NCBI GenBank assembly: GCA_035465395.1
Contig: DATHRK010000036.1
Location: 1-32,689, forward strand
From: DATHRK01 sp035465395
Lineage (GTDB): Bacteria; Gemmatimonadota; Gemmatimonadetes; Longimicrobiales; RSA9
DNA: 32,689 bases
Direction: 5' to 3'
Position numbers and translations under genes: made by a program. The notes beneath the pieces are model-generated. The model saw nothing but the letters and a program-made list of their open reading frames with translations, did no database searches and had not been told where the DNA came from. Below are positions 1 to 7,095 of this stretch, one piece after another; the stretch's first letter is position 1; each line of letters opens with the position of its first letter.

Positions 1-533
1 CCCGCGGCGATCCGTGGCAGGTACTTCTTCTTCTGCGCGGGCGTCCCGAACATCTTGAGCGGCTGCGGGACCCCGATCGACTGGTGCGCCGAGAGGAGCA
101 CCGCGAGCGCGGCGCTCTTTGAGCCGATAAGGCTGATCGCGCGCCCGTACGCGCGTTGCGAGAGGCCCAGCCCGCCGTACTCCTCCGGAATCTTGATCCC
201 GAAGGCGCCGATCCGCCGGAGTCCCTCGATCACCTCGTCCGGCACGCGTCCCTCGCGCTCGATCCGCTCTGCGTCCACGGTGACGAGGAAGTCCTCCACG
301 CGCTCCATGAACGCCTTCGCCTTGCGGGCGTCCTCCGGGTCGGGCTGCGGGTAGGGGTGGATCAGGTCCATGCGGAGCCGACCCAGGAAGAGTTCCTTGA
401 TGAAGCTCGGCTTGCTCCACTCGGTCTCGCGCGAAGACTCGACGACCTCTCGGGTCTCCCGCTCGGTCACCTCGCCCGTCGCGGGCTGCTGGAGCATGTC
501 CTCGGGGGCTGGAGGCGACTGTATCGTGCTCAT
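1..533 (-). CDS. Acyl-CoA dehydrogenase, N-terminal part (runs off the window)
   Basis: The reverse strand opens with ATG at 533 and reads without a stop to the window edge, giving about 177 residues. After a charged, poorly conserved head of about 60 residues comes a typical acyl-CoA dehydrogenase N-terminal helical domain, with GAFGIKIPEEYGGLGLS followed by LSAHQSIGVPQPLKMFGT and QKKKYLPRIA. This is the fold that packs against FAD and the acyl chain. The long head suggests the FadE/VLCAD-like subgroup (usually 550 residues or more) rather than the roughly 380-residue short-chain type at 5554-6723. The catalytic Glu and the FAD-binding C-terminal part lie outside the window. A GGGA stretch lies just upstream of the ATG as a weak ribosome site. 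The gene diverges from the riboswitch transcript that starts further right. The family call is firm; the substrate is unknown. Confidence 0.88.
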   Translation of the reverse strand, partial: MSTIQSPPAPEDMLQQPATGEVTERETREVVESSRETEWSKPSFIKELFLGRLRMDLIHPYPQPDPEDARKAKAFMERVEDFLVTVDAERIEREGRVPDEVIEGLRRIGAFGIKIPEEYGGLGLSQRAYGRAISLIGSKSAALAVLLSAHQSIGVPQPLKMFGTPAQKKKYLPRIAA

Positions 534-881
534 GATCGAAATCCCGGCTGGTGGTGTTCCGCGCTCTTGCGGCCGCTCGCGCACCTTCAACCTACCCTCG
601 TGGCGGGGGCTGGTTCAAACCCCGCACCACCGGGAGCCTCCAGAGGGTCGTCGCGCGGGCGTTCCGCATGCCCCCAAAGGGGCACTTTGTAGCCGATGTC
701 CGCAAACTTGTGGCCGCATCTACGCCTTCCCGGGCCCGTGGGAACCCGCGTGGATAACACCTCAAGTCACGTTCTGGCAACCACTTGGCCTGAAGGGGAA
801 GGTGTGGAAACATCCGCGGTGCGCCGGTTGCCTCCAGACCGGGGACCGCGCGCCGAGTCGTGCACTCGGGAGATCGCGAAG
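534..881. other. Intergenic region, no convincing gene
   Basis: This stretch lies between the divergent acyl-CoA dehydrogenase start and the riboswitch. It contains a 9-bp hairpin with one bulged A (arms near 610-618 and 630-640) and a small GCCCC/GGGGC hairpin at 670-683. I could not fold a tRNA from it despite a TTCAAAC-like loop. The promoters of the dehydrogenase (-) and of the riboswitch transcript (+) should lie here, but I see no clear -35/-10 pair. Confidence 0.5.
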
Positions 882-969
882 CGCTGCAAAGAGCAAAGCC
901 GCTGAAAGGCGGTGACGCAGAGCCACGGAGCTACAGCGGATCTCCGCCAAGCTAGCCGGGCCGCCAGCG
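882..969 (+). ncRNA. GEMM-I-type cyclic dinucleotide riboswitch aptamer
   Basis: The sequence aligns to the Vibrio Vc2 c-di-GMP-I aptamer (recalled from memory) with no gap through the conserved core. A closing helix CGCTG (882-886) pairs with CAGCG (965-969). The stretch GCAAAGAGCAAA (886-897) matches the conserved GCACAGGGCAAA. A 6-bp hairpin (898-903 with 908-913, outer pair G-U) is capped by the hallmark GAAA tetraloop at 904-907. Then comes GACGCAGAGCC (914-924), matching GACGCAAAGCC, and a second arm ending in AGCTAGCCGGG. The stacking adenine equivalent to A47 is A919. The base equivalent to ligand-contacting G20 is A892. An A at this position is the hallmark of the GEMM-Ib subclass that senses 3',3'-cGAMP (c-AMP-GMP). 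The class call is strong; the ligand assignment is inference from one base. Confidence 0.87.
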
Positions 970-1007
970 ACTCGGGGACGAGTTTGCCGGCGGCCTCTTC
1001 TGTTTCT
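959..1007 (+). terminator. Intrinsic terminator forming the riboswitch expression platform
   Basis: GGCCGCC (959-965) pairs perfectly with GGCGGCC (989-995). A nested ACTCG/CGAGT stem lies inside, and the hairpin is followed by the U-rich run TCTTCTGTTTCT (996-1007). The left arm overlaps the last conserved bases and the closing helix of the aptamer, so aptamer and terminator should exclude each other. That arrangement predicts ligand-induced read-through (an ON switch). The U-tract is interrupted, so termination strength is uncertain. Confidence 0.65.
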
Positions 1008-1046
1008 CGGAGGCTCCGGCCCGATCGAAAGCATGGGGTGGGGTGG

Positions 1047-1193
1047 ATGACGGAAGTCGTGATGCTCTCGGTCTCGGTCCTGTCGTTCATGATAGCGGGC
1101 GCGCTCCTGAGTGCCACGCTCGGCCGCGCGGAGGCGAAGGCGCAGGGCGCCGCGCCACGGGGTGTGATGAGGGGTGGAGGAATACCGCGGTAG
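1047..1193 (+). CDS. Possible 48-residue single-span membrane peptide
   Basis: A short ORF begins 40 nt after the riboswitch terminator. It encodes a hydrophobic segment (VVMLSVSVLSFMIAGALL, about residues 4-21) followed by a basic, Gly/Arg-rich tail, which is the pattern of a small single-span membrane protein with a cytoplasmic tail. The upstream GGTGG is adjacent to the ATG. A second ATG at 1062 has GGAAG at better spacing and would give 43 residues. It is the first reading frame downstream of the riboswitch and so a candidate regulated gene. I recognise no family. The alternative is that this is non-coding leader for the lipoprotein at 1575. Confidence is limited by size. Confidence 0.33.
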   Translation: MTEVVMLSVSVLSFMIAGALLSATLGRAEAKAQGAAPRGVMRGGGIPR

Positions 1194-1574
1194 ATGCGTG
1201 GTCGGGTGGTGGTGCGCCCGCGGTAGGACGGTGGTTGGGAGGCTGTGATAGACCGGCGTTGGAGTTCCGACGCCGGCCCGAAAAAAAGCGTCGGGGTGTG
1301 GGTTCTTGCCGCGCTCGTGTTGCAACCGCAAGGCATCCCCCCCTCCCGGGCCGCGCGAGGCCCCACCCCGACCTTCTTTCTAGAGGCGAGGGCGTTTCCG
1401 CACCAGCGGAAGCGCCCTCGTCGCATCCGGGAACGTGCCGAGTCCTCTGCCTCGACGGCACGTCCGCCTCGGCCGGGGCCCCGCGTGCTCGACCCCCGAC
1501 CACACGCTACCTTCTCGCTCCACGACCGCCGCCACCCCGGGAGGCGGTCGCGCTTCACCGCCCAAAGGCGCCGC
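1194..1574. other. Leader/intergenic region with two strong hairpins
   Basis: No convincing gene lies between the small ORF and the lipoprotein. It holds a 10-bp hairpin (1253-1262 with 1267-1276, loop AGTT) followed by an A-tract rather than a T-tract. It also holds a 15-bp hairpin (1387-1401 with 1406-1420, loop ACCA, one G-U pair). Neither is followed by U residues on the + strand. Open frames here on either strand look like GC-driven noise. Confidence 0.45.
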
Positions 1575-3032
1575 GTGTTCCCAGGTCGCTGCTCCAATCG
1601 ACGGATTGCCCCGCGTCTGGGCTCCCCGCTACTGCCATGGTCGCTCGTGGCCGCCATCGCGTTTTCGGCCTGCGGCGAGGATCCCGTGCGGCCGGGGTCG
1701 TCGGATCCGGACCCCGACCCCCAGCCGTTCGCGCTGACCGTCACGGAGTCGACCGACCACGCGCCCCTCACCCTCGGTCTCCAGGTCGACGCCAGCCCCG
1801 CAGCCGAAGTGACCGTGGACTACTGGACCGAAGGCGAGCCCCGGCTCCGTATCACGAGTCCGGCCGCCGACGCCCACGCCCTGCTCCTCGTGCGGCTGCT
1901 CGCCGAGCGCACGTACCAGTACGAGGTCCGCGCCGCGTTCGTGGGCGACTCCGCCTACGCCGACACCCTGGCGGGCGAATTTACCACGGATACGCTCCCC
2001 GACCTGCTGGACGCGGTGACCTTGACCTCGACGGGCGCTTCCACCCCCCCGCTGACGATGCTCGAGCTGCGCCAGCCGACGTTCCAGGGGTTCGCCGCCG
2101 TCGACGCGACCGGCCGCGTGGTATGGTTCCACCCGACCGGCGGCGCGTCGTGGGGCTGGACGCGAAGGGCCAACGGCAACTTCGTCTTCCTCGACACGCG
2201 GGATGGGCTGAACGAGGTGACCCCGGCGCGCGAGCCGGTCGCGAGCCTGGCGGCCGCGCAGGGGGAGCTGATCCATCACGACGTCATCGCCACGCCGCAG
2301 AACACGCTCTACTTCATGAGCCGGCACCAGCAGTCGTTCGAGGGCATCCCGTGGACGGGAGAGATCATCTGGGAGTGGGATCCCCAGGACGGCGCTCCGC
2401 TTGAGCGCTGGAACAGCTTCGACCACCTGTCGCCGGCCACCGACACGACGTCCAGGAGCCACCCGGGCGACTGGATCCATGGCAACAGCCTCGACCTCGG
2501 GCCCGACGGGCTCGTGCTGCTGTCGAGCCCGTTCCTGAACCAGGTGATCGCGATCGAGCCCGACTTCTCCGCGATCGCCTGGCGGCTCGGTGGCGCCAAC
2601 GCGACGATCGCGACCGACTCGGCGGGAACGTTCGACTTCCAGCATACCGCGGCCCAGCTTGCGGCGGACCGGGTTCTGGTGTTCGACAACCGGGGTGGTC
2701 GAGAGGGGCCGCTGGAGTATTCCCGCGCGCTCGAGCTCGAGATCGACTTCGATGCCGACACGGCCCGCGAGGTGTGGAGCTTCCGGGCGCCGAACGACAA
2801 CTACGCTCCGATCATCAGCGGCGCCCGCCGCCTGGCCAACGGCAACACCATGGTGACGTTCGGACTACGCCATGATTTCCGGGGCTCCCGGGGACCGATC
2901 GAGGTCTACGAAGTGGACCCGGCGGGCACGGTCGTCTGGCACCTCGTCGTAGACGGGCCGGACCTGATGTACCGGGCGACTCCGTTCGAGGCGATCGCGG
3001 ACGAGGTCGTGGTCGAAGCCCCGGCGCCATGA
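1575..3032 (+). CDS. Arylsulfotransferase-family secreted lipoprotein
   Basis: The protein is 485 residues from a GTG start at 1575, chosen because AAAGG lies 6 nt upstream and the frame then begins with an Arg-containing head, a hydrophobic stretch and a lipobox-like AFSAC (Cys33), as in lipoproteins. The frame is open further upstream but that part reads as non-coding. Residues about 50-130 form an Ig/fibronectin-like beta domain. The rest has the repeated strand-and-His pattern of arylsulfotransferase (ASST) beta-propellers: IHHDVIATP (His234/235), DWIHGNSLDLGPDG (His302), FDFQHTAAQL (His357) and ANGNTMVTFG. The family moves sulfate between phenolic esters outside the cytoplasm, but many members are uncharacterised and the substrate here is unknown. 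The stop overlaps the next gene's start by four bases (ATGA), so the two are translationally coupled. It could be the main target of the upstream riboswitch. Confidence 0.82.
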   Translation: MFPGRCSNRRIAPRLGSPLLPWSLVAAIAFSACGEDPVRPGSSDPDPDPQPFALTVTESTDHAPLTLGLQVDASPAAEVTVDYWTEGEPRLRITSPAADAHALLLVRLLAERTYQYEVRAAFVGDSAYADTLAGEFTTDTLPDLLDAVTLTSTGASTPPLTMLELRQPTFQGFAAVDATGRVVWFHPTGGASWGWTRRANGNFVFLDTRDGLNEVTPAREPVASLAAAQGELIHHDVIATPQNTLYFMSRHQQSFEGIPWTGEIIWEWDPQDGAPLERWNSFDHLSPATDTTSRSHPGDWIHGNSLDLGPDGLVLLSSPFLNQVIAIEPDFSAIAWRLGGANATIATDSAGTFDFQHTAAQLAADRVLVFDNRGGREGPLEYSRALELEIDFDADTAREVWSFRAPNDNYAPIISGARRLANGNTMVTFGLRHDFRGSRGPIEVYEVDPAGTVVWHLVVDGPDLMYRATPFEAIADEVVVEAPAP

Positions 3033-3649
3033 ACCCCGCCGTCTCCCTGGTCCGCGCCTACCTGGAGCTGAACGGCTACTTCACGGTCGTGGAGCAGTCG
3101 GTGGTGCGCGGCGAAGCGAAGGGGCGGTTCCGTGAGATCACCGACCTGGACGCCCTCGCGCTCCGTTTCCCGAACGCCCAGTCGGTCGTGCCTCGTGGCC
3201 GCCCCGGGCTCGCCGACGACCTCCGCCTGTCGCTGGACGAGACGCTCGACGTGAGCGGCGACTGCATGGACCTCATCATCGGCGAGATCAAGGAGGGCAA
3301 GCCGAAGGTGAACCACGCGCTGCGCTCCGACGACGTTCTCTACACGGCGGTCGCGCGCTTCGGGTGCTGCCCCGGCGCCGAGATCGACCGCGTCGTAGAC
3401 GAGCTGCAGCGCGACGGCGAGGCGCGGCTCCGGAACGGCGTGGAGGGGATCCCCTGCCGGATCCGCCTGGTGGCGTTCGGCGGCGGCGAGTCCGGCCGAC
3501 GGAGGGACTACACGGTCGTGTCGATGCGCGACGTCGCGAAATTCGTCCAGAACCACATCCGCAACAATCATCGCATCCTGAACCCGGCCACCGTGCGGGA
3601 TCCGGTGCTGGGGCTGCTGCACCTGCTGCGGAAGCTGGAAGCCGACTGA
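3029..3649 (+). CDS. Uncharacterised protein with possible PD-(D/E)XK nuclease-like core
   Basis: The protein has 206 residues and starts within the stop codon of the arylsulfotransferase gene. I do not recognise a named family. The N-terminal half looks like a restriction-endonuclease fold. It has a helix (LVRAYLELNGYF), then strands with EITDLDALALRF (Asp39, Asp41), and a strand with DLIIGEIKEGK containing Glu86-Ile-Lys88. An acidic residue followed by E-x-K is the core signature of PD-(D/E)XK phosphodiesterases. The C-terminal half is helical and basic (VAKFVQNHIRNNHRIL). There is no signal peptide or membrane segment, so it is probably cytoplasmic. The coupling to a secreted lipoprotein is odd and gives no functional clue. 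A nuclease role is a hypothesis from motif order only. Confidence 0.72.
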   Translation: MNPAVSLVRAYLELNGYFTVVEQSVVRGEAKGRFREITDLDALALRFPNAQSVVPRGRPGLADDLRLSLDETLDVSGDCMDLIIGEIKEGKPKVNHALRSDDVLYTAVARFGCCPGAEIDRVVDELQRDGEARLRNGVEGIPCRIRLVAFGGGESGRRRDYTVVSMRDVAKFVQNHIRNNHRILNPATVRDPVLGLLHLLRKLEAD

Positions 3650-3743
3650 CCGGTCGGACGGCTCGGACTACCGGGCCGGGACGACGACCGGCACCCAGGG
3701 TGGCTTCGCCGCGTATTCGTTCGGCCACGAGCTGCCTGTCGAT

Positions 3744-5552
3744 TCAGCCGTCGGCGGCTGCCGGGAGCCGGTCCACGGAAGCCCCCGCCAGATGCACGCG
3801 GGGGAGGATGACGTTGCGGAAGCGGTCCGTACGCCAGACCGGCTCCAGGTACGGATCCCAGATGTTGTACTGCACACGGAAGGGCTTGTCGAAGACCTGC
3901 CGCTCCAGCTCGTCGAGGGCCCGGTCGGGCCGACCGATGACCATCCAGGTCTGCGGGTTGTACCGCCCTTCGGGATCGAGCGGCGCGTCATCACCGAGCG
4001 CAATCGCCTCCGCTTCCTGACGCAGCGCAGCGATCCCTCTCGCGTTCGGGCCGAAGATGGCAAGGGCCTCCTCGGTCCTTCCCTGGAAGAGGAGCAACCG
4101 CCCGAGCACCTCGCGAAGGAAGAACATGTGGCCCTCGGGGTCCCGCTCGATGCCCTCGCGAAGGAGCTCTTCTGCCTCCTCGGGGTGTCCATTCATGTAA
4201 AGGGCGAAGCCGTGAACATCGAGCGTAAGGGGCGTTCGATCGAGCTCCAGAGCGATGGCGGTCTCGCGCGCCGCCTCCGCCAACCGCCCCATGCCCCAGA
4301 GGATCTCGCCGTACTGGACATGGGCCTCGGAGTTGTCGGGGTCGAGCTCGATCGCGCGCTGAATCTCCGCTTCGGCGCGCTCCCACTCCCAGCGGTCCCG
4401 GAACACGCCGGCGAGCGCAATGCGGGCGGACGCGTCCCGCGGGTCGAGCGCTATCGCTCGGGCGGCGGCATGTTCCGCCTCACCGAGCGTGCGCGCCCAG
4501 AGAGCCGAGTCGGCCGACTCCCTGCCGTCGTCCGCGTAGAGCGGCCGGATGGCATGGGCCTCCGCGAGCGCTCCCCACGCAGGCGCCCAGGACGAGTCGA
4601 CAGCGATGGCGGCATCGAAGTGCGCGATGGCTTCGTCCACCCGCGCTCCCCGCTGACGCAGCGCGGCGCGACCCTCGAGATACTCCTGGAAAGCCCGCCC
4701 GTCGGTCGCTTCCTGCACCAGAGCCTCGCCCTCAGCTATGCCGAGGGGCACGCGCAGCGACTGCGCGATGGCGGTCGCGATCTCTGATTGGATGGCAAAG
4801 ATGTCGTCGAGGACCCGCTCGTATGTCTCGGTCCAGAGGGTGAAGCTGTTGCCGGCCTCCACCAGACGCGCGGTGATGCGCACCCGGTCCCCGTCATGCC
4901 GTACGCTTCCCTCCACGAGGTAACGGACGCCCAATTCCCTGGCCGCCTGCTGCAGGTCGCGATCATCGTCCCTGAACGCAAACGCGGCGGTGCGTCCGGC
5001 GACCCGGAGGTCTCGGATCCGCGCCAACACGCCCAGCAGCTCCTCGGTTACCCCATCGCTGAAGTAGGCCTGATCTCCATCGCTCAGGTCACTGAACGGC
5101 AAGACCGCGACCGAGGGACGCTCCTCCGAGCCGACCTCGACCGGGGACTCGAGCTCGCTCGCCACCGCAGGCGGAGCGGAACCGCCCCGGTCTCGCAACG
5201 GCCCGACGTACCAGATACCGACCAGCGCGAGGAGCCCCAAGACGGCCAGAACCGGGGACCAGCCGACGCGTGGGCGGGAGTCGGGGTGCACGTCGGGCGT
5301 ACGGCGGACCCCGTCCGGCGTCAGCTCATAGATCCACGCGAGACCGACGGCGAAGGGAAACCCCAGAAGGATCAGCCAGAACACCAGGGTCACGGTCCAG
5401 GGAGGGAGCGGGACATTCGGAAACACGACATCCGCGACTTCCATGACGACGAACCCGATCGCCCCATACGCCGCGGTCACGCGAAACACCCGCCTACGAC
5501 GGAGCTCCGAAAGGAGCCTTCCCAAAGGCCCGCTGGAGGGTTCGAAGGCCAT
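3744..5552 (-). CDS. Membrane-anchored FlgO-domain/TPR protein
   Basis: This 602-residue protein starts at the ATG at 5552, one base after the stop of the upstream acyl-CoA dehydrogenase gene, so the two are probably co-transcribed. Three membrane segments are visible at roughly residues 24-45, 52-73 and 98-117. Next comes a FlgO/adenylate-cyclase-associated type domain, about 146-270, beginning SVAVLPFSDLSDGDQAYFSDG and continuing with ELGVRYLVEGSVR. Its relatives sit in many multidomain signalling proteins. Residues about 285-500 are TPR repeats (for example ALDPRDASARIALAGVFRD and ELDPDNSEAHVQYGEILWG). Relatives often carry an N-terminal kinase or winged-helix DNA-binding domain; this one has only the membrane anchor. 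A role in assembly or signalling at the membrane is likely, with unknown partners. Confidence 0.85.
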   Translation of the reverse strand: MAFEPSSGPLGRLLSELRRRRVFRVTAAYGAIGFVVMEVADVVFPNVPLPPWTVTLVFWLILLGFPFAVGLAWIYELTPDGVRRTPDVHPDSRPRVGWSPVLAVLGLLALVGIWYVGPLRDRGGSAPPAVASELESPVEVGSEERPSVAVLPFSDLSDGDQAYFSDGVTEELLGVLARIRDLRVAGRTAAFAFRDDDRDLQQAARELGVRYLVEGSVRHDGDRVRITARLVEAGNSFTLWTETYERVLDDIFAIQSEIATAIAQSLRVPLGIAEGEALVQEATDGRAFQEYLEGRAALRQRGARVDEAIAHFDAAIAVDSSWAPAWGALAEAHAIRPLYADDGRESADSALWARTLGEAEHAAARAIALDPRDASARIALAGVFRDRWEWERAEAEIQRAIELDPDNSEAHVQYGEILWGMGRLAEAARETAIALELDRTPLTLDVHGFALYMNGHPEEAEELLREGIERDPEGHMFFLREVLGRLLLFQGRTEEALAIFGPNARGIAALRQEAEAIALGDDAPLDPEGRYNPQTWMVIGRPDRALDELERQVFDKPFRVQYNIWDPYLEPVWRTDRFRNVILPRVHLAGASVDRLPAAADG

Positions 5553-5553
5553 G

Positions 5554-6723
5554 CTACCGCAGCATGTACTTCGCGATCGTGTTCAGCTGCATGTTGCTCG
5601 TCCCCTCGTAGATCGTGCCGATCTTCGAGTCGCGGAAGAGCTTCTCGACGGGGTACTCCTTGGTGAAGCCGTAGCCGCCGAACAGGTCGACGCACTGCGA
5701 GGAGATGCGCTGGGCGGCTTCCGACGCATAGAGCTTGGCCATGGCCGCCTCGACCAGGAAGTCCTCACCCGCCGCCTTCAGGCGCGCGGCGTTGTAGACC
5801 ATGAGACGCGCGGCCTCAAGATCGGTGCGTATGCGCGCGAGCTGGAACTGCACGGCCTGGAAGTCGGCTACGTGCTTGCCGAACTGTTGTCGCTCCTGCG
5901 TATAGCGGACGGTATGGTCCAGCGCGCCCTGCGCGAGCCCGACCATCTGCGCTCCGATGCCGATGCGGCCCTCGTTCAGCGTCTCGATCGAGATCTTGTA
6001 CCCCTTGCCGACATCGCCGAGGACGTTGTCCTTGGGCACCTGCACGCCGTCTAGCTGCACCTCGACGGTCGATGAGGCGCGGATGCCGAGCTTGTCCTCC
6101 TTCTTGCCGATCGACACGCCGTCCCAGTCCCGTTCCACCACGAACGCCGTGATGCCCCGGTAGCCCTGCTCGGGGTGGAGGTTGGCGAAGACGATGAAGA
6201 GCGACGCTTCCCCGCCGTTCGTGATCCAGAGCTTGGGCCCCTGGAGCCGGTAGTGGTCACCCTCGTCCGAGGCGCGGCAGCTCAGCGCGAACGCGTCCGA
6301 CCCCGATCCCGCCTCGGACAGGCAGTACGCGCCGATCCACTCCGACGCCAGGCGGGGGAGGTAGCGGTCCTTCAGGTCTTCGCTGCCGTAACGCAGGAAG
6401 CAGTTGTTGATGAGGGTGTTCTGCACGTCGACGAGCACGCCCACGGCGGGGTCCACGCGCGAGACCTCCTCGATGACCACGATCGATGCGAAGAAGCTCG
6501 AGCCGGCGCCCCCGAGCTCCTCGGGCACCTCGATCCCCATCAGCCCCAGTTCGAACAGCTGCGGAAAGAGGTCCTCGTCCATCTGCGCGGCGGCGTCCAT
6601 CCGCGCGGCGCGCGGAGCGAGCTCGGCCTCCGCGAACTGGCGCACCGCCTCGCGGAACATCGCCTCTTCCTCGGTGAGCGAAGTGAGCGGGAGGACGGCC
6701 GGCTGGTCCAACAATACGGTCAT
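5554..6723 (-). CDS. Acyl-CoA dehydrogenase (short/branched-chain type)
   Basis: The protein has 389 residues from the ATG at 6723 (GGAG about 10 nt upstream). It is complete for the family and would catalyse FAD-dependent alpha,beta-dehydrogenation of an acyl-CoA, passing electrons to ETF. Signatures in order are GLMGIEVPEELGGAGSSF, CLSEAGSGSDAFAL (flavin and substrate contacts), KLWITNGGEAS, RIGIGAQMVGLAQGAL, QFGKHVADFQAVQFQLA, CVDLFGGYGFTKEYPVEKLFRD and IYEGTSNMQL, which carries the catalytic Glu. The frame remains open to 6789 but those extra residues do not look like this family. It ends one base before the FlgO/TPR gene. A long leader with its own promoter and a terminator hairpin precedes it, suggesting attenuation. 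Exact acyl specificity cannot be read from sequence alone. Confidence 0.95.
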   Translation of the reverse strand: MTVLLDQPAVLPLTSLTEEEAMFREAVRQFAEAELAPRAARMDAAAQMDEDLFPQLFELGLMGIEVPEELGGAGSSFFASIVVIEEVSRVDPAVGVLVDVQNTLINNCFLRYGSEDLKDRYLPRLASEWIGAYCLSEAGSGSDAFALSCRASDEGDHYRLQGPKLWITNGGEASLFIVFANLHPEQGYRGITAFVVERDWDGVSIGKKEDKLGIRASSTVEVQLDGVQVPKDNVLGDVGKGYKISIETLNEGRIGIGAQMVGLAQGALDHTVRYTQERQQFGKHVADFQAVQFQLARIRTDLEAARLMVYNAARLKAAGEDFLVEAAMAKLYASEAAQRISSQCVDLFGGYGFTKEYPVEKLFRDSKIGTIYEGTSNMQLNTIAKYMLR

Positions 6724-6802
6724 CGGATCGAATCTCCGGTGGACGAGTGTCGGGCCGGAACATAGGCGAACGCGCCGGACCGGGTCCACACCCCGGATGC
6801 AA

Positions 6803-6831
6803 AAGCGCCGCCGGGAAGCCCGGCGGCGCTT
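6803..6831 (-). terminator. Intrinsic terminator or attenuator upstream of the acyl-CoA dehydrogenase
   Basis: A perfect 13-bp inverted repeat (6803-6815 with 6819-6831, 3-nt loop) is followed on the minus strand by TTTT, whose bases overlap the end of the arm (6804-6801). Nothing T-rich follows on the plus strand, so it points leftward. It sits about 80 nt before the dehydrogenase start and about 265 nt after a minus-strand promoter, the position expected of an attenuator. The short U-run makes it weaker than a textbook case. Confidence 0.65.
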
Positions 6832-6845
6832 CGAACCGTCCGTCT

Positions 6846-6939
6846 GAACCTGACGCGATCCCTAGGGGAACGTCGGGTCGGACAGCGTGAACCGATCTAC
6901 CGACCGGTCCCTTCGATGACCGCTTGCCCTGTCAGGTTC
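6846..6939 (-). ncRNA. Candidate structured leader RNA domain
   Basis: GAACCTGAC on one side (6931-6939 read on the minus strand) pairs perfectly over 9 bp with GTCAGGTTC (6846-6854), closing a domain of about 95 nt. Inside is a second perfect stem, GGTCGG with CCGACC. The domain lies between the minus-strand promoter and the terminator hairpin at 6803-6831. It matches no riboswitch class I know. Function as a ligand or protein sensor is inference. Confidence 0.4.
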
Positions 6940-6962
6940 TCGCGGATACTCCAACTAGACAA
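6897..6962 (-). CDS. Possible 21-residue leader peptide with near-perfect ribosome site
   Basis: A TTG codon (6962-6960) lies 6 nt after AGGAGG within AGGAGGTGATCC (6974-6963), which is complementary to 11 bases of the 16S rRNA tail. It opens a frame of 21 codons ending in TAG at 6897, encoding MSSWSIRENLTGQAVIEGTGR. A second overlapping frame from TTG at 6954 gives 30 codons ending at 6862 (finishing SDPTFP), but its spacing to the ribosome site is poor. The leader position, the extended ribosome site and the downstream terminator fit a regulatory upstream ORF. No homologue is known to me. Confidence 0.35.
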   Translation of the reverse strand: MSSWSIRENLTGQAVIEGTGR

Positions 6963-7095
6963 GGATCACCTCCTGTTCGCTGTCAACGTTTGGGCTTGGC
7001 TCCAGCGGGGTCCGCGCCCCGCGGTCCGGCGCCCGCCCTTACCGAGGTCCGGACGACGGCCCAGAGTTCGGCGAACAGACACCGAACTCGACCGA

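Noticed and set aside
550..631. Possible tRNA: GGTGGTG pairs with CACCACC around a TTCAAAC loop.
   Set aside because: The spacing is 82 nt, but no D-arm with GG, no proper anticodon arm and no 5-bp T-stem could be folded. It reads better as a simple hairpin.
1253..1287. Hairpin followed by a run of A residues as a terminator.
   Set aside because: On the plus strand the run is A, not T. On the minus strand the T-run comes before the hairpin, so it would not terminate transcription in either direction.
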